Assembly (NCBI RefSeq): GCF_023229025.1
Contig: NZ_JALOAA010000001.1
Span: forward strand, 83,219-147,218
DNA: 64,000 nt
Direction of reading: 5' to 3'
Origin: Sulfurimonas sp.
GTDB lineage: Bacteria; Campylobacterota; Campylobacteria; Campylobacterales; Sulfurimonadaceae
Shown: positions 8,588-18,082 of the stretch, piece after piece
Layout of the letters: each line of letters begins with the position of its first letter
Position numbering within the stretch: the stretch's first letter is position 1
Position numbers and translations under genes: made by a program
The notes under the pieces: generated by a model
Database searches by the model: none
Seen by the model: the letters and a program-made list of their open reading frames with translations, nothing else
What the model was told of the DNA's origin: nothing

Positions 8588-9251
8588 TTTATTAAAAATT
8601 GCCGCTGCCGTCCTTGCTCTTATAGTAGCAATAGTCGGGCATGAGATAATGCATGGATGGGTCGCTTACATGTATGGAGACAATACCGCAAAAAATGCGG
8701 GCAGACTCTCTATAAACCCCATCTCTCACATAGATTTAGTCGGTACGATTTTAGTACCTGCGGCTATGTATTTTTTACCAATGCTTCTTACGGGAGAGAG
8801 CGGATTTTTATTTGGGTGGGCAAAACCTGTACCTATTAATATGAGAACAGTTTTAAATAGAGGTGGCTATAATGCCGCAATGCAAGTTGATTTAGCAGGA
8901 ATAGTTTATAACTTTACCTTAGCAGTAGTAGCTTCTATTGTTGTACTTAGCATGTCTCAACCAAACAATAGTGACAGTTTAATCTATATATTTGCTTATC
9001 TATTTATGTTCCAGTTGCTTATTATAAACGTTGTCTTAGGTGTCTTTAACCTCCTACCTATACCTCAATTTGACGGTGCGCACTTTATTATGCACCTCGC
9101 ACTAAAATACAAAATAAACTCCGTAGCAGAGTTCTTTTATAAAAATGAAAGATATGGAATAATTATAGTTTTAATAATTTTGATGACACCGCTAAAAAAT
9201 TATCTGTTACTGATGCCTGTGCAGATGATTTTAAATCTGTTATTATTATAA
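8574..9251 (+). CDS. Site-2-type zinc metalloprotease, peptidase family M50
   Basis: A 225-residue intramembrane protease of the short M50 type with no PDZ domain. The zinc motif HEIMH lies at residues 23-27 in the first membrane helix and the third ligand motif LLPIPQFDGAH at about 160-168. Further helices lie between and after. Such proteases cleave membrane-embedded substrates such as anti-sigma factors or leftover signal peptides. Co-translation with lepB (14-base overlap) suggests a link to membrane protein processing. Confidence 0.85.
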   Translation: MESIDLLKIAAAVLALIVAIVGHEIMHGWVAYMYGDNTAKNAGRLSINPISHIDLVGTILVPAAMYFLPMLLTGESGFLFGWAKPVPINMRTVLNRGGYNAAMQVDLAGIVYNFTLAVVASIVVLSMSQPNNSDSLIYIFAYLFMFQLLIINVVLGVFNLLPIPQFDGAHFIMHLALKYKINSVAEFFYKNERYGIIIVLIILMTPLKNYLLLMPVQMILNLLLL

Positions 9252-9263
9252 AAGGAGAAGAAG

Positions 9264-9701
9264 GTGAAATTTTATATAGCTACCGATCATGCAGGAATCG
9301 AGCTTAAAGAGTACACGGTTGAACTACTAAAAGAAAAAGGTCATGAAGTTGTAGATTTGGGACCTTTTTCAAAAGATAGGGTTGACTACCCCGATTATGC
9401 CACAAAGGTTTGTGAAGCAGTTTTAGTAGATAACAGCTCGCATGGCATCTTAATTTGCGGCTCCGGAATAGGTATGAGCATGGCGGCAAACAGATATAAC
9501 GGTATTCGTGCCGCACTTTGTCATGACGCCTACACAGCAACTGTAGCCCGCGCGCACAATGATGCAAATATACTATGCTTTGGCGAAAGAATTATAGGTA
9601 GAGGCGTGTGTGAGTCTATCGTTGATGCTTGGATTAAAAACAGCTTTGAGGGCGGTCGTCATAGACAAAGAGTAGAGAAAATCGAAAAAATTAACTCTTA
9701 A
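9264..9701 (+). CDS. rpiB: Ribose-5-phosphate isomerase B
   Basis: Interconverts ribose-5-phosphate and ribulose-5-phosphate in the pentose phosphate and Calvin-type sugar pool. 145 residues. Motifs are ATDHAGIELK at the start and the catalytic Cys65 in GILICGSGIGMSMAANR, with HDAYTATVARAHNDANIL following. The start is GTG at 9264 with a strong AAAGGAGAAG just upstream. It lies 12 bases after the M50 gene. Confidence 0.95.
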   Translation: MKFYIATDHAGIELKEYTVELLKEKGHEVVDLGPFSKDRVDYPDYATKVCEAVLVDNSSHGILICGSGIGMSMAANRYNGIRAALCHDAYTATVARAHNDANILCFGERIIGRGVCESIVDAWIKNSFEGGRHRQRVEKIEKINS

Positions 9702-9719
9702 TACGCAAAAGGAAAACTT

Positions 9720-10052
9720 ATGTTTCTAGAATGGTCACTTTTAACAATACTATCTATCTTGTCTGTCTATCTTTTTGTTAAGATGTTTTACTTTAAAAGC
9801 ATCACCAATAAAGAGCAGCGAAATAATGATTTAATGAAACTAACCCTTCAAGAGGCGGAGATACTCATTAGAAAGTATCAGATTCAACTACAGAGGGCTC
9901 TTGGAAACGTTGATATTTTAAGTGATGAGTTGACAAAACAGAAGAATGAACTCAAAGTACTAAAGCAGAGAAATACCAAATATAGGCAAGAGACAGATCG
10001 TCTCAATAATAAAATTAAAGCTCTAGAGGGTCGCATAGACGCCCTGATATAA
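9720..10052 (+). CDS. Hypothetical membrane-anchored coiled-coil protein
   Basis: A 110-residue protein with one N-terminal membrane helix (about 5-24, LLTILSILSVYLFVKMF) and a long charged heptad-type coiled coil (about 30-108, ending DRLNNKIKALEGRIDALI). It sits between rpiB and apt with gaps under 20 bases, so it is in the operon. No function is recognised. A small scaffold or envelope adaptor is possible. Confidence 0.7.
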   Translation: MFLEWSLLTILSILSVYLFVKMFYFKSITNKEQRNNDLMKLTLQEAEILIRKYQIQLQRALGNVDILSDELTKQKNELKVLKQRNTKYRQETDRLNNKIKALEGRIDALI

Positions 10053-10061
10053 GGAAAAAAT

Positions 10062-10610
10062 ATGACACTTAGCAACACAGAAAGAAGAATCATAGAGAAC
10101 TCAATCCGAGATATAAAAGATTTTCCAAAACAAGGTATTGTATTTAAGGATATAACTACTCTTTTAAATGACAAAGAAGCTTACGGCGTAACTATGAACC
10201 ATCTCTATCAAAGATATAAAGAGTACAATTTAGACTTTGTAGCGGGCATTGACGCAAGAGGGTTTATATTTGCTGCTGCATTAGCACAAATGCTTGGAGT
10301 AGGATTTGTTCCTATTCGCAAAAAAGGCAAGCTTCCTTATACGACAATAGGAGAGAAATATTCGCTTGAATATGGTGTAGATGAAGTAGAGATTCATATA
10401 GATGCTTTTAGTAAAATCCCAAGTGCCCGCGTACTTCTTATTGATGATCTAATTGCAACCGGAGGAACAGCAAACGCTTCGGCAAAACTAATAAATCAAG
10501 CCGGTGCGACTTGTGTTGAAGCATGTTTTATTGTTGCTCTTAGCTTTTTAAATGCACAAGAGGAGTTGAGAAAAACAACTCCTACATACTCTTTGATTGA
10601 GGTGAAATAA
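10062..10610 (+). CDS. apt: Adenine phosphoribosyltransferase
   Basis: Purine salvage: adenine + PRPP gives AMP + PPi. 182 residues. The N-terminus has IRDIKDFPKQGIVFKDITTLL, followed by DARGFIFAAALA and the PRPP-binding loop VLLIDDLIATGGTANAS (about 124-140). The last base of its stop codon is the first base of the trpB start, so the two are translationally coupled. Confidence 0.96.
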   Translation: MTLSNTERRIIENSIRDIKDFPKQGIVFKDITTLLNDKEAYGVTMNHLYQRYKEYNLDFVAGIDARGFIFAAALAQMLGVGFVPIRKKGKLPYTTIGEKYSLEYGVDEVEIHIDAFSKIPSARVLLIDDLIATGGTANASAKLINQAGATCVEACFIVALSFLNAQEELRKTTPTYSLIEVK

Positions 10611-11833
10611 TGTATATGCCATCTGCTTCAAAATTTGATCCTGATGAAAATGGTCATTTTGGAGCCTTTACCGATAATAGTGCTTCTTTTGGAGGTAGGT
10701 ACGTTCCTGAAACGTTGATGCCGGCACTCCTAAAGCTACAAGAAGAGTATAAAAAGATACGTTTTGACAAAGAGTTTTGGAAGGAGGTAGATTACTACCT
10801 CAAAGATTATGTAGGTCGCCCCTCCCCGCTCTACTATGCTAAAAATATATCTGATGAACTCGGTGCAAAGATATACCTAAAAAGAGAAGATTTAAACCAT
10901 ACCGGAGCACATAAAGTAAACAATGTAATTACTCAAGGACTTATGGCAAAGAGACTTGGGTATAAAAAAATAATCGCTGAGACGGGTGCGGGTCAACATG
11001 GTGTTGCTACTGCTACTATCTGCGCACTTTTAGATTTGGAGTGTGAGATATTTATGGGTGCAAAAGATGTTGCGCGTCAAGAGCTTAATGTCTTTCGCAT
11101 GAAGCTTCTTGGTGCAAAAGTAAACTCTGTGCAGAGTGGAAGCAAAACCCTAAAAGATGCTATGAATGAAGCAATACGTCACTGGGTAACAAACACAAGA
11201 GACACCTTTTACATTATAGGAACTGTTGCCGGTCCACACCCATACCCTATGATGGTAAGAGACTTTCAGGCAATTATCGGTTATGAAGCAAGAGCGCAGA
11301 TTTTAGAAAAAGAGAATCGCCTGCCTGATCATGTTATAGCATGTATAGGCGGAGGCAGCAACGCAATAGGTTCTTTTCAGCACTTTTTAGAAGATAAAGA
11401 TGTTGAGTGTATCGGCATAGAAGCCGGCGGCCACGGCATAACAAGCGGACAACATGGTTGCTCGCTAAATCAGGGACGTCCCGGTGTTTTACATGGTCAG
11501 ATGAGCTACCTTCTTCAAGATGAAGATGGACAAGTAATTGAAGCTCACTCCATAAGTGCCGGACTTGATTATCCGGGGATTGGACCTGAGCACTCATTTC
11601 ACCATGACAACAAAACAGTAAAATATGACCATGCGACAGATGAAGAGGCACTAAGTGCATTTGTATGGCTCTCACAAAAAGAGGGAATTATTCCGGCATT
11701 TGAGAGTGCGCATGCGATAGCGTATCTTAAAAAGATGTCAGATATTAAAGACAAACTCATCATCGTAACCTTATCAGGCCGTGGAGACAAAGATATGATA
11801 CAGGCAAAAGAGTTATTAAATTTCGACAATTAA
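10610..11833 (+). CDS. trpB: Tryptophan synthase beta chain
   Basis: PLP enzyme joining indole and serine to make tryptophan. 407 residues, normal for TrpB1. The PLP lysine is in NHTGAHKVNN (about residue 102), followed by AETGAGQHGVATAT and the phosphate loop IGGGSNAIG. It is an orphan trpB: no trpA or other trp gene is in the window, and the neighbours are salvage and housekeeping genes. An alternative ATG lies two codons in, at 10616. Confidence 0.95.
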   Translation: MYMPSASKFDPDENGHFGAFTDNSASFGGRYVPETLMPALLKLQEEYKKIRFDKEFWKEVDYYLKDYVGRPSPLYYAKNISDELGAKIYLKREDLNHTGAHKVNNVITQGLMAKRLGYKKIIAETGAGQHGVATATICALLDLECEIFMGAKDVARQELNVFRMKLLGAKVNSVQSGSKTLKDAMNEAIRHWVTNTRDTFYIIGTVAGPHPYPMMVRDFQAIIGYEARAQILEKENRLPDHVIACIGGGSNAIGSFQHFLEDKDVECIGIEAGGHGITSGQHGCSLNQGRPGVLHGQMSYLLQDEDGQVIEAHSISAGLDYPGIGPEHSFHHDNKTVKYDHATDEEALSAFVWLSQKEGIIPAFESAHAIAYLKKMSDIKDKLIIVTLSGRGDKDMIQAKELLNFDN

Positions 11834-11850
11834 ATCAAAGAGGAATATTT

Positions 11851-13263
11851 GTGAATATTAAATTAGTAGAAAAAAAAGTATCCGATATTAATGCGGATAT
11901 ATTAATAGAGTTTTTAACAAAAGATGAGTTAAGCGGGCATAAAGAGATTAAAACATTAAAGAGTGCAGGCTTTAAAGCCGAGCAGGATTCTACCTGTTTT
12001 TTATATGAAAAAGGTGTTTTGCTGTGTGGTGTAGATAGCAAAAAAGGCGATGATATAAGAAGTGCAGCAGCTTGCATGATAAAGATACTTAAATCCTCAA
12101 ACTACAAATCTGCAAAAGTAATTGCTCTTAGCAAATCCTCTCTTGCTGCTTTAGTTGAGGGGATAGTTTTAGGCGGTTATGAGTTTAACGAGTATAAATC
12201 AGAACCTAAAAAAGTAACCCTAAAGAGTATATCTATAGCATCTAATGAGCCTGAGTTTAGTGCTTTTGAGACTATTTTTAAAGAAGCTCTTATAGTGGCT
12301 AACGCTACTTGTTTTACACGTGATATTGTAAACAGAGCGCCACAAGAGATAAATCCACAAACTCTATCTGCTCTAGCTCAAAAACTAGCGGATGAAAATT
12401 CACTTGAGTGCACAATTTTACAAGAAGATGCCCTAGCAAAAGAGAATATGAATGCAATGCTTGCAGTCGGTCGTGCTTCTATTCATGGTAGTGCTTTAAT
12501 ACATCTGGCATACAAGCCCAAAAAACCTAAAAAGGTAGTCTCTCTAGTTGGTAAAGGGCTGACATACGATAGCGGCGGATTAAGCCTCAAACCTGCTACT
12601 TCAATGGTTACAATGAAGATGGATAAGGCTGGAGCTTGCGCAGTTCTTGGGATGATTAAAGCAGTAAGCGAGCTAAAGCTTGATATTGAAGTTCATGCAT
12701 TTATCGGTGCAGTTGAAAATATGGTTGGCGGGGATGCTTACAAGCCTGATGATGTGCTTGTATCAAGAAGCAAAACTACAATTGAGGTTAGAAACACCGA
12801 TGCAGAAGGACGTTTGGTTTTAGCAGACGTCCTTGACTACGCTCAAGATGCTGTAAGTGCTGATTATATATTTGACTTTGCAACTCTCACAGGTGCCTGC
12901 ATGATTGCTCTTGGTCAATACACAACAGGACTTATGGGTCATTCGCATAAATTAAAACATGATATTTCCCGTGCAGGCAGCGATACGGGAGAGTTAATAA
13001 GCTCACTTCCATTTAACAAGCATCTTAAAAAACTTCTAAAGAGTGAGATTGCAGATATAAGCAACACTGCTTCAAAGCCTTACGGCGGGGCAATTACTGC
13101 AGGACTTTTTTTAGATAAATTCATTCGTGATGAGAATAAAAAGAAGTGGATGCATTTTGATATAGCAGGAAGCGCATATACTGAGACCCCATGGGATTGT
13201 AACGTTTACGGTGCCACAGGTTCCGGTGTTCGTCTTATGTGTGGCTATTTAAAAAGCTTATAA
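11851..13263 (+). CDS. pepA: Leucyl aminopeptidase (cytosol aminopeptidase, M17)
   Basis: Two-metal exopeptidase releasing N-terminal residues. 470 residues, with an N-terminal M17 macro-like domain to about 150. The catalytic domain contains LVGKGLTYDSGGLSLKP (metal Lys and Asp), MKMDKAGACAVLG and the signature NTDAEGRLVLAD (about 314-325). The start is GTG at 11851 with GAGGA upstream, 17 bases after trpB. Last gene of the operon. Confidence 0.95.
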   Translation: MNIKLVEKKVSDINADILIEFLTKDELSGHKEIKTLKSAGFKAEQDSTCFLYEKGVLLCGVDSKKGDDIRSAAACMIKILKSSNYKSAKVIALSKSSLAALVEGIVLGGYEFNEYKSEPKKVTLKSISIASNEPEFSAFETIFKEALIVANATCFTRDIVNRAPQEINPQTLSALAQKLADENSLECTILQEDALAKENMNAMLAVGRASIHGSALIHLAYKPKKPKKVVSLVGKGLTYDSGGLSLKPATSMVTMKMDKAGACAVLGMIKAVSELKLDIEVHAFIGAVENMVGGDAYKPDDVLVSRSKTTIEVRNTDAEGRLVLADVLDYAQDAVSADYIFDFATLTGACMIALGQYTTGLMGHSHKLKHDISRAGSDTGELISSLPFNKHLKKLLKSEIADISNTASKPYGGAITAGLFLDKFIRDENKKKWMHFDIAGSAYTETPWDCNVYGATGSGVRLMCGYLKSL

Positions 13264-13393
13264 TCAAAGCCTCTTCTTTCAGTTTGCATTAATAGTTATT
13301 TAAATATATTAAATAAAAAAAACTTATAAATTTTATGGTGTGGATACTTAGTATCTATTAGATGCTATAAATATAAAAAATAGAAGAGGTTAT

Positions 13394-15466
13394 ATGAAAC
13401 GTAATATTTTATTTACACTCAACAGAGTATTCTTTACCCTTCTTCTTATCTTTAGCTTTACATCTCTAAATGCTCAAACTAATGATCTCTTAGAGTCAAT
13501 CTATAACGAGATGGAGCAATTTAATAGAGTCGCAACCGTTACAAAGCAAAATGAAAACTATCAACCCTATATTATCTCTGTATTTCAAGGTGAAGAGCTT
13601 GAGAAGCTTGGCGTGTCAAACTTAAAAGAGGCACTTCTACTTACTCCCGGTGTCGATATGACAACAGATAATTTTAATAATCAAACACCTATATTTAGAG
13701 GCTCAAACTCCCTCTCATATGGTCAGTCAAAACTCTTTATAGACGGAGTATCTGTAAATAATCTTTTTTTTGATGCCTACTCAGAATATCTCTTTCTTCC
13801 TATTGAGATGATTAAACGATTAGAGGTAGTAAGGGGTCCGGGAAGCAAGATTGATGGGGTTAATGCCTACGCAGGTTCTATTAATGTCATTACGTATGCA
13901 GAAGATTTTGAGGGATTTGAGTCTAGCGACAAGCTTATTTTTAAATACGGTTCATCTGAGTATAAAATGGGCGGTTTTTTTAAAACTCTAAAAACAGATG
14001 AGCTGAAACTTTTTGTTGATTTTTTCTATCAAGAGGATGATAAAAAGCTTCCGTCAGGTCCTGACGGACTATCTTTAGGAGCTTTAGGTGCGAGCAATAT
14101 TCCACTCTCTAGATCCGGCGATGCTCCCGTGTGGCTCAAAGAGTATTCACTAGGACTAAGTCTTGAGTATAAAGACTTTTCTATAAAAGCAAGAGTGCTT
14201 GAGCATGAAAAAGGGAGCGCATACGGCATCAACCTTGCGCTTCCTGAAAATAGTGACAGAGTTAAACTCCCTAGCTACTATCTGGATATTGGCTACGATA
14301 AAAAAGTTGGAGATTTTGAGCTAAATGTAGATACGGGCATAAAGTATGATGCATTTGACTCCTACTCAAAATTAGCTCCCGATGATTTAAACTTGAGTAA
14401 TGTAATTTTTAATGATGGAATATATGGGGAACATTTTGCCGCTCAACAGACACTCTATCACTCACTCTATGTCAAATACGACGGATTTGACAATCATTTA
14501 ATAACTATGGGATACCGCCTTGTAAGAGAAGAGACGATTGACATGGTCTCAAAACTCTCAAATAGAACAACAGGAGATGTTGAACTAGTTGACTATAGCG
14601 ATACACTACCATTTTTTGACAAAAATGCAAAGCGAAATATATTCATATTCTCCCTACAAGATGAGTTTTGGTTTAGCGATAATTTTAGTTTTATCTACGG
14701 CTTTAACTATGAAGAGACTTCTTACAAGGATGCAGGAGTAGAGCCTAGAGTCTCTATGGTATATCAGTTGGATGCAGGAAATATTTTTAAGGCTATTTAT
14801 AGCCGTTCACACAGAAATGCTTCTTGGCAAGAGATGTTTACCATGAACAATCTTGCAAGAGTCGGTAGCACAAACTTAGAGCCCGAGATAGTAGATGCAT
14901 TTGAAGTGGCATATATTAAAAAACTCTCTAGCGACTCTCATGTCAAAACTAATCTTTTTTATCTTATAAATAAAGATCAGATATACAACTCATCTGCAAA
15001 TCCAGAGTACAAGAATGCAATGGATAGTGACATTTACGGATTTGAGATAGAGTACAAAGGAAATATCTCCAATCTTGATAAGCTATACCTAAACTACTCC
15101 TATGTAACCGGGGATTCATATATAAAAGATGAACATAGAAGCGAATCGCTCTCAAATGCTGCACATCACTTGGCAAAAGGGTATTATATATACAATATAG
15201 ACAGAGGGTTGTCTCTTAGCGCAATAGCTAAATATGTTGGCTCAAAAAGTAGAGTTCTTGGGGATAGACGCGAGAAGGTAGAAGCATACTCCACTTTTGA
15301 TACTGCAATGCACTACAAAAATATCAAACATGATTTTAGTTTAACTTTTAGTATAAAAAATATTTTCAATAGCACTGTTAAGTTTCCATCTGCAATAGAT
15401 ACATATTCACAAGATTACGAACAAGAGCGCAGAACCTTCCTAGTAACTCTAAAAAAAGAGTTTTAA
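13394..15466 (+). CDS. TonB-dependent outer-membrane receptor of a c-di-GMP sensory module
   Basis: A 690-residue outer-membrane protein: signal peptide (about 1-27, cut after LNA), plug domain about 50-170 (VSNLKEALLLTPGVDMTT, LFIDGVSVNNLF, RLEVVRGPGSKIDGVNAYAG) and a beta-barrel ending in the terminal Phe expected for outer-membrane insertion (KKEF). It could import a ligand or act only as a sensor. No Fur box was seen in the AT-rich 130-base leader, only a short palindrome GATAC-TTA-GTATC at 13343-13355. The stop abuts the YfiR-like gene, which favours a signalling role. GAGG precedes the start. Confidence 0.85.
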   Translation: MKRNILFTLNRVFFTLLLIFSFTSLNAQTNDLLESIYNEMEQFNRVATVTKQNENYQPYIISVFQGEELEKLGVSNLKEALLLTPGVDMTTDNFNNQTPIFRGSNSLSYGQSKLFIDGVSVNNLFFDAYSEYLFLPIEMIKRLEVVRGPGSKIDGVNAYAGSINVITYAEDFEGFESSDKLIFKYGSSEYKMGGFFKTLKTDELKLFVDFFYQEDDKKLPSGPDGLSLGALGASNIPLSRSGDAPVWLKEYSLGLSLEYKDFSIKARVLEHEKGSAYGINLALPENSDRVKLPSYYLDIGYDKKVGDFELNVDTGIKYDAFDSYSKLAPDDLNLSNVIFNDGIYGEHFAAQQTLYHSLYVKYDGFDNHLITMGYRLVREETIDMVSKLSNRTTGDVELVDYSDTLPFFDKNAKRNIFIFSLQDEFWFSDNFSFIYGFNYEETSYKDAGVEPRVSMVYQLDAGNIFKAIYSRSHRNASWQEMFTMNNLARVGSTNLEPEIVDAFEVAYIKKLSSDSHVKTNLFYLINKDQIYNSSANPEYKNAMDSDIYGFEIEYKGNISNLDKLYLNYSYVTGDSYIKDEHRSESLSNAAHHLAKGYYIYNIDRGLSLSAIAKYVGSKSRVLGDRREKVEAYSTFDTAMHYKNIKHDFSLTFSIKNIFNSTVKFPSAIDTYSQDYEQERRTFLVTLKKEF

Positions 15467-16012
15467 ATGAAAAGAGCTGCTCTTCTTTTTTTTATTTTAG
15501 CAAGCTATGCTTATGGTTATACGTACAACAAACTGCTACTTAAAGCTCAAGCTTCAATCTTTCCAAAAATTATAATGCTTGATAAAAAACTTTATGAAAA
15601 ACTTGTTGATGGAAAGATTGTATATACTATTGTTTATGAGAAGAGTGATTACTATACAGCTTCTGAGATAGGAAAGTTTATTGAATCAAACTATAGGCAC
15701 ACTTCAACCCAATATGCTTTTAAAATAAACCTAGTAGAATTTTCAGAGTTCTCTAGTAAAACTGATGCAACTGCAATTTACATTCTTAATTCCGATACTC
15801 AGGTTCAAGAGCTTGCAAAATATGCAAACAAAAAAGGTATTATCACTTTTGCTTACGATATAAACTATCTAAAGAGTGGTTTTTTGTTCTCCTTGATGCT
15901 TGAGAAATCAGCCGTCATATATCTAAATAAAGAGAATCTAAATAGTAATAAAATTGATTTTGTCGATTCGCTTTACCAAATTGTTAACTTTATTGATAAA
16001 AACAGTATCTAA
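15467..16012 (+). CDS. YfiR-like (DUF4154-type) periplasmic protein
   Basis: A 181-residue exported protein with a signal peptide at 1-17 (MKRAALLFFILASYAYG). It then has an alpha/beta fold with KAQASIFPKIIMLDKKL, AIYILNSDTQVQELAKY, IITFAYDINYLKSGFLFSLML and a final YLNKENLNSNKIDFVDSLY. This pattern matches YfiR-family proteins, which in the YfiBNR system restrain a membrane cyclase from the periplasm. The call rests on fold-level resemblance and context: receptor directly upstream (0-base gap), GGDEF/EAL protein 71 bases downstream. Confidence 0.65.
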   Translation: MKRAALLFFILASYAYGYTYNKLLLKAQASIFPKIIMLDKKLYEKLVDGKIVYTIVYEKSDYYTASEIGKFIESNYRHTSTQYAFKINLVEFSEFSSKTDATAIYILNSDTQVQELAKYANKKGIITFAYDINYLKSGFLFSLMLEKSAVIYLNKENLNSNKIDFVDSLYQIVNFIDKNSI

Positions 16013-16083
16013 AGTATAAATTAGTCTTATTTATATGATAAAATAGCTTTAAAAAGTCTAGCTACACGGCTTAAGGTGCTTGT

Positions 16084-18027
16084 ATGAATAAAAAAAAATT
16101 TAGTTCGCTCTCTAATAAAATAGTATTTTCTATAGCTTTTGTATCACTTATCATTACTTTAGTAGTTTTTATAATTTCTAGCAAAATCAACAAAGAAGCA
16201 TTTCACCAAATAGAGATTGAAAAGGCTGATATTATTGCACAAACCATTGAACCGTTAATAGCTGTTAATATCTACCTAGGCATGGAGGAGAGAATCAACC
16301 AAACAATACTCCAGCTTACAGAAAATCCAAATATTCTTGCTGTAAAAGTATTAAAAAATGATAAATTAATAGGCTATGTTGAGTCAAAAGAGCACAAAAG
16401 TAGTGCTAAAGACTTTTTTGTTATAAAAAGAGCTATAACTCAACCAAATACGACAAAAACAATCGGTGAATTAGTTCTTACTTACTCAAACAAGGGATAC
16501 AATGAGCTTATAGCAAAATATAAAAATTTAACACTTATGCTTGTATTTACTCTTGTAATACTCTTTATTTTCTTTGGTCTTTATGTAAAAAAACTTCTCT
16601 TTCCACTAAGAGAGATATCAAAACTACTCAAAGGCTACTCTGTTAATAAAAATATTGAGGTCCCTTTTTCATCACAAAATAATGAAATTGGATTAATATC
16701 CAATACTCTTAACAATATGCAGAAAAAAATTCTTCAATACTCAAAAAAACAAGAAAACATAAATCACTTTCTTGAAGAGAAGGTTAATGAAAAAACTCTC
16801 GAACTTAGTATGCAGTTATATATGGACTCACTAACGGGACTGCCAAATAGATTTAGTATTTTTCATGAAATTGCCAAGATAGAAGATGGAGCTTTACTTA
16901 TAATCAATATTGACGACTTTAAAGAGATTAATGATTTTTTTGGACATGTCGCAGGCGATGGAATTTTAAAAAAGTTCTCAAATAGGCTCAAAAGTATATT
17001 TAAAGATAGTGAGTTCATCAATCTAAAGCGCCTCTCGGGGGATGAGTTTGCTCTGCTCTTTACGCAAAAACCTCCGCTTCAAGAGTTTATATACATAGCA
17101 GAAAAGTTAATTAAGGATGTGGAAAAAATGATTTTTTTCCATGAAAAAAACGAGATAAGCATAAGAGTTACAATTGGAGGAGCATACCAGATAGAAGGTG
17201 CTTTAGAAAAAGCGGACATAGCTTTAAAATCGGCAAAAAAAGAGCAGAAACCTTTCTTACTTTATGATGAAAAGCTAAATATAGAAGATGTATACAAAAA
17301 AAATATGGAGTGGGTAAGAAAGCTAAAAAAAGCAATCAAACATGACAAAATTGTTCCATATTTTCAACCTATATTCAATAACTACACAGATGAGATTGCT
17401 AGCTATGAGTCTCTTATCCGTTTGATTGATGATGATGGTAACGTTATTAGCCCATACTTTTTTTTAAATATTGCCAAAAAAAGCAGGTTATACAGTACCC
17501 TTACAAAGATTATGATTGAAAAAAGCTGTATCTATTTTGAGCATCTCAACTATGATTTTTCAATCAACTTATCGGTTGAGGATATACTTGATAAAGATAT
17601 TGTAAATTTTATAAAAGAAAAAATACAAACACACAACGTAGAAAACAGAATTATTTTTGAGATACTAGAATCAGAAGGCATAGAAAAGTATGAAGAGGTC
17701 TTTGCGTTTATTACCCAGATGAAAAAACTTGGATGCAGAATTGCGGTTGATGACTTTGGAAGCGGGTACTCAAATTTTGAGCATCTTCTTAAACTAAATG
17801 TTAATTATATAAAGATTGACGGTACATTAATAAAAAATCTTGACAAAGATATAAGTGCACAGATAATAGTTGAGACGATTGTAGATTTTGCAAAGAGATT
17901 AAACCTGCTGACAGTTGCAGAGTTTGTTCACAACAAAGAAATTTTTCAAAAAGTCAAAGAGCTCAATATTGATCGTACTCAAGGATACTATCTTTCTGAA
18001 CCCCAAAAAAACACCATTAACAATTAA
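16084..18027 (+). CDS. Membrane GGDEF/EAL protein with periplasmic sensor region
   Basis: A 647-residue c-di-GMP enzyme. TM1 lies at about 12-33, a periplasmic sensor at about 35-147, TM2 at about 150-172 and a HAMP-like linker to about 235. The GGDEF domain (about 245-395) has the signature site SGDEF and no RxxD I-site. The EAL domain (about 410-645) has ESL for EAL but keeps INLSVED, FEILESE, DDFGSGYSNFEHL, YIKIDG and QGYYLSEP, so phosphodiesterase activity looks possible. Cyclase activity is uncertain. An AAGGTG lies seven bases before the ATG. It is the likely output of the receptor/YfiR pair upstream. Confidence 0.88.
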   Translation: MNKKKFSSLSNKIVFSIAFVSLIITLVVFIISSKINKEAFHQIEIEKADIIAQTIEPLIAVNIYLGMEERINQTILQLTENPNILAVKVLKNDKLIGYVESKEHKSSAKDFFVIKRAITQPNTTKTIGELVLTYSNKGYNELIAKYKNLTLMLVFTLVILFIFFGLYVKKLLFPLREISKLLKGYSVNKNIEVPFSSQNNEIGLISNTLNNMQKKILQYSKKQENINHFLEEKVNEKTLELSMQLYMDSLTGLPNRFSIFHEIAKIEDGALLIINIDDFKEINDFFGHVAGDGILKKFSNRLKSIFKDSEFINLKRLSGDEFALLFTQKPPLQEFIYIAEKLIKDVEKMIFFHEKNEISIRVTIGGAYQIEGALEKADIALKSAKKEQKPFLLYDEKLNIEDVYKKNMEWVRKLKKAIKHDKIVPYFQPIFNNYTDEIASYESLIRLIDDDGNVISPYFFLNIAKKSRLYSTLTKIMIEKSCIYFEHLNYDFSINLSVEDILDKDIVNFIKEKIQTHNVENRIIFEILESEGIEKYEEVFAFITQMKKLGCRIAVDDFGSGYSNFEHLLKLNVNYIKIDGTLIKNLDKDISAQIIVETIVDFAKRLNLLTVAEFVHNKEIFQKVKELNIDRTQGYYLSEPQKNTINN

Positions 18028-18082
18028 ATTTTTTAAGTAAAAATAAAGGCATAATTTATTTTTAAAATCATATAATCCTAAC

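Noticed and set aside
13264..13393. Fur box or riboswitch before the TonB-type receptor
   Set aside because: Only AT-rich DNA and a 5-bp palindrome are present; no match to a Fur site or known aptamer.
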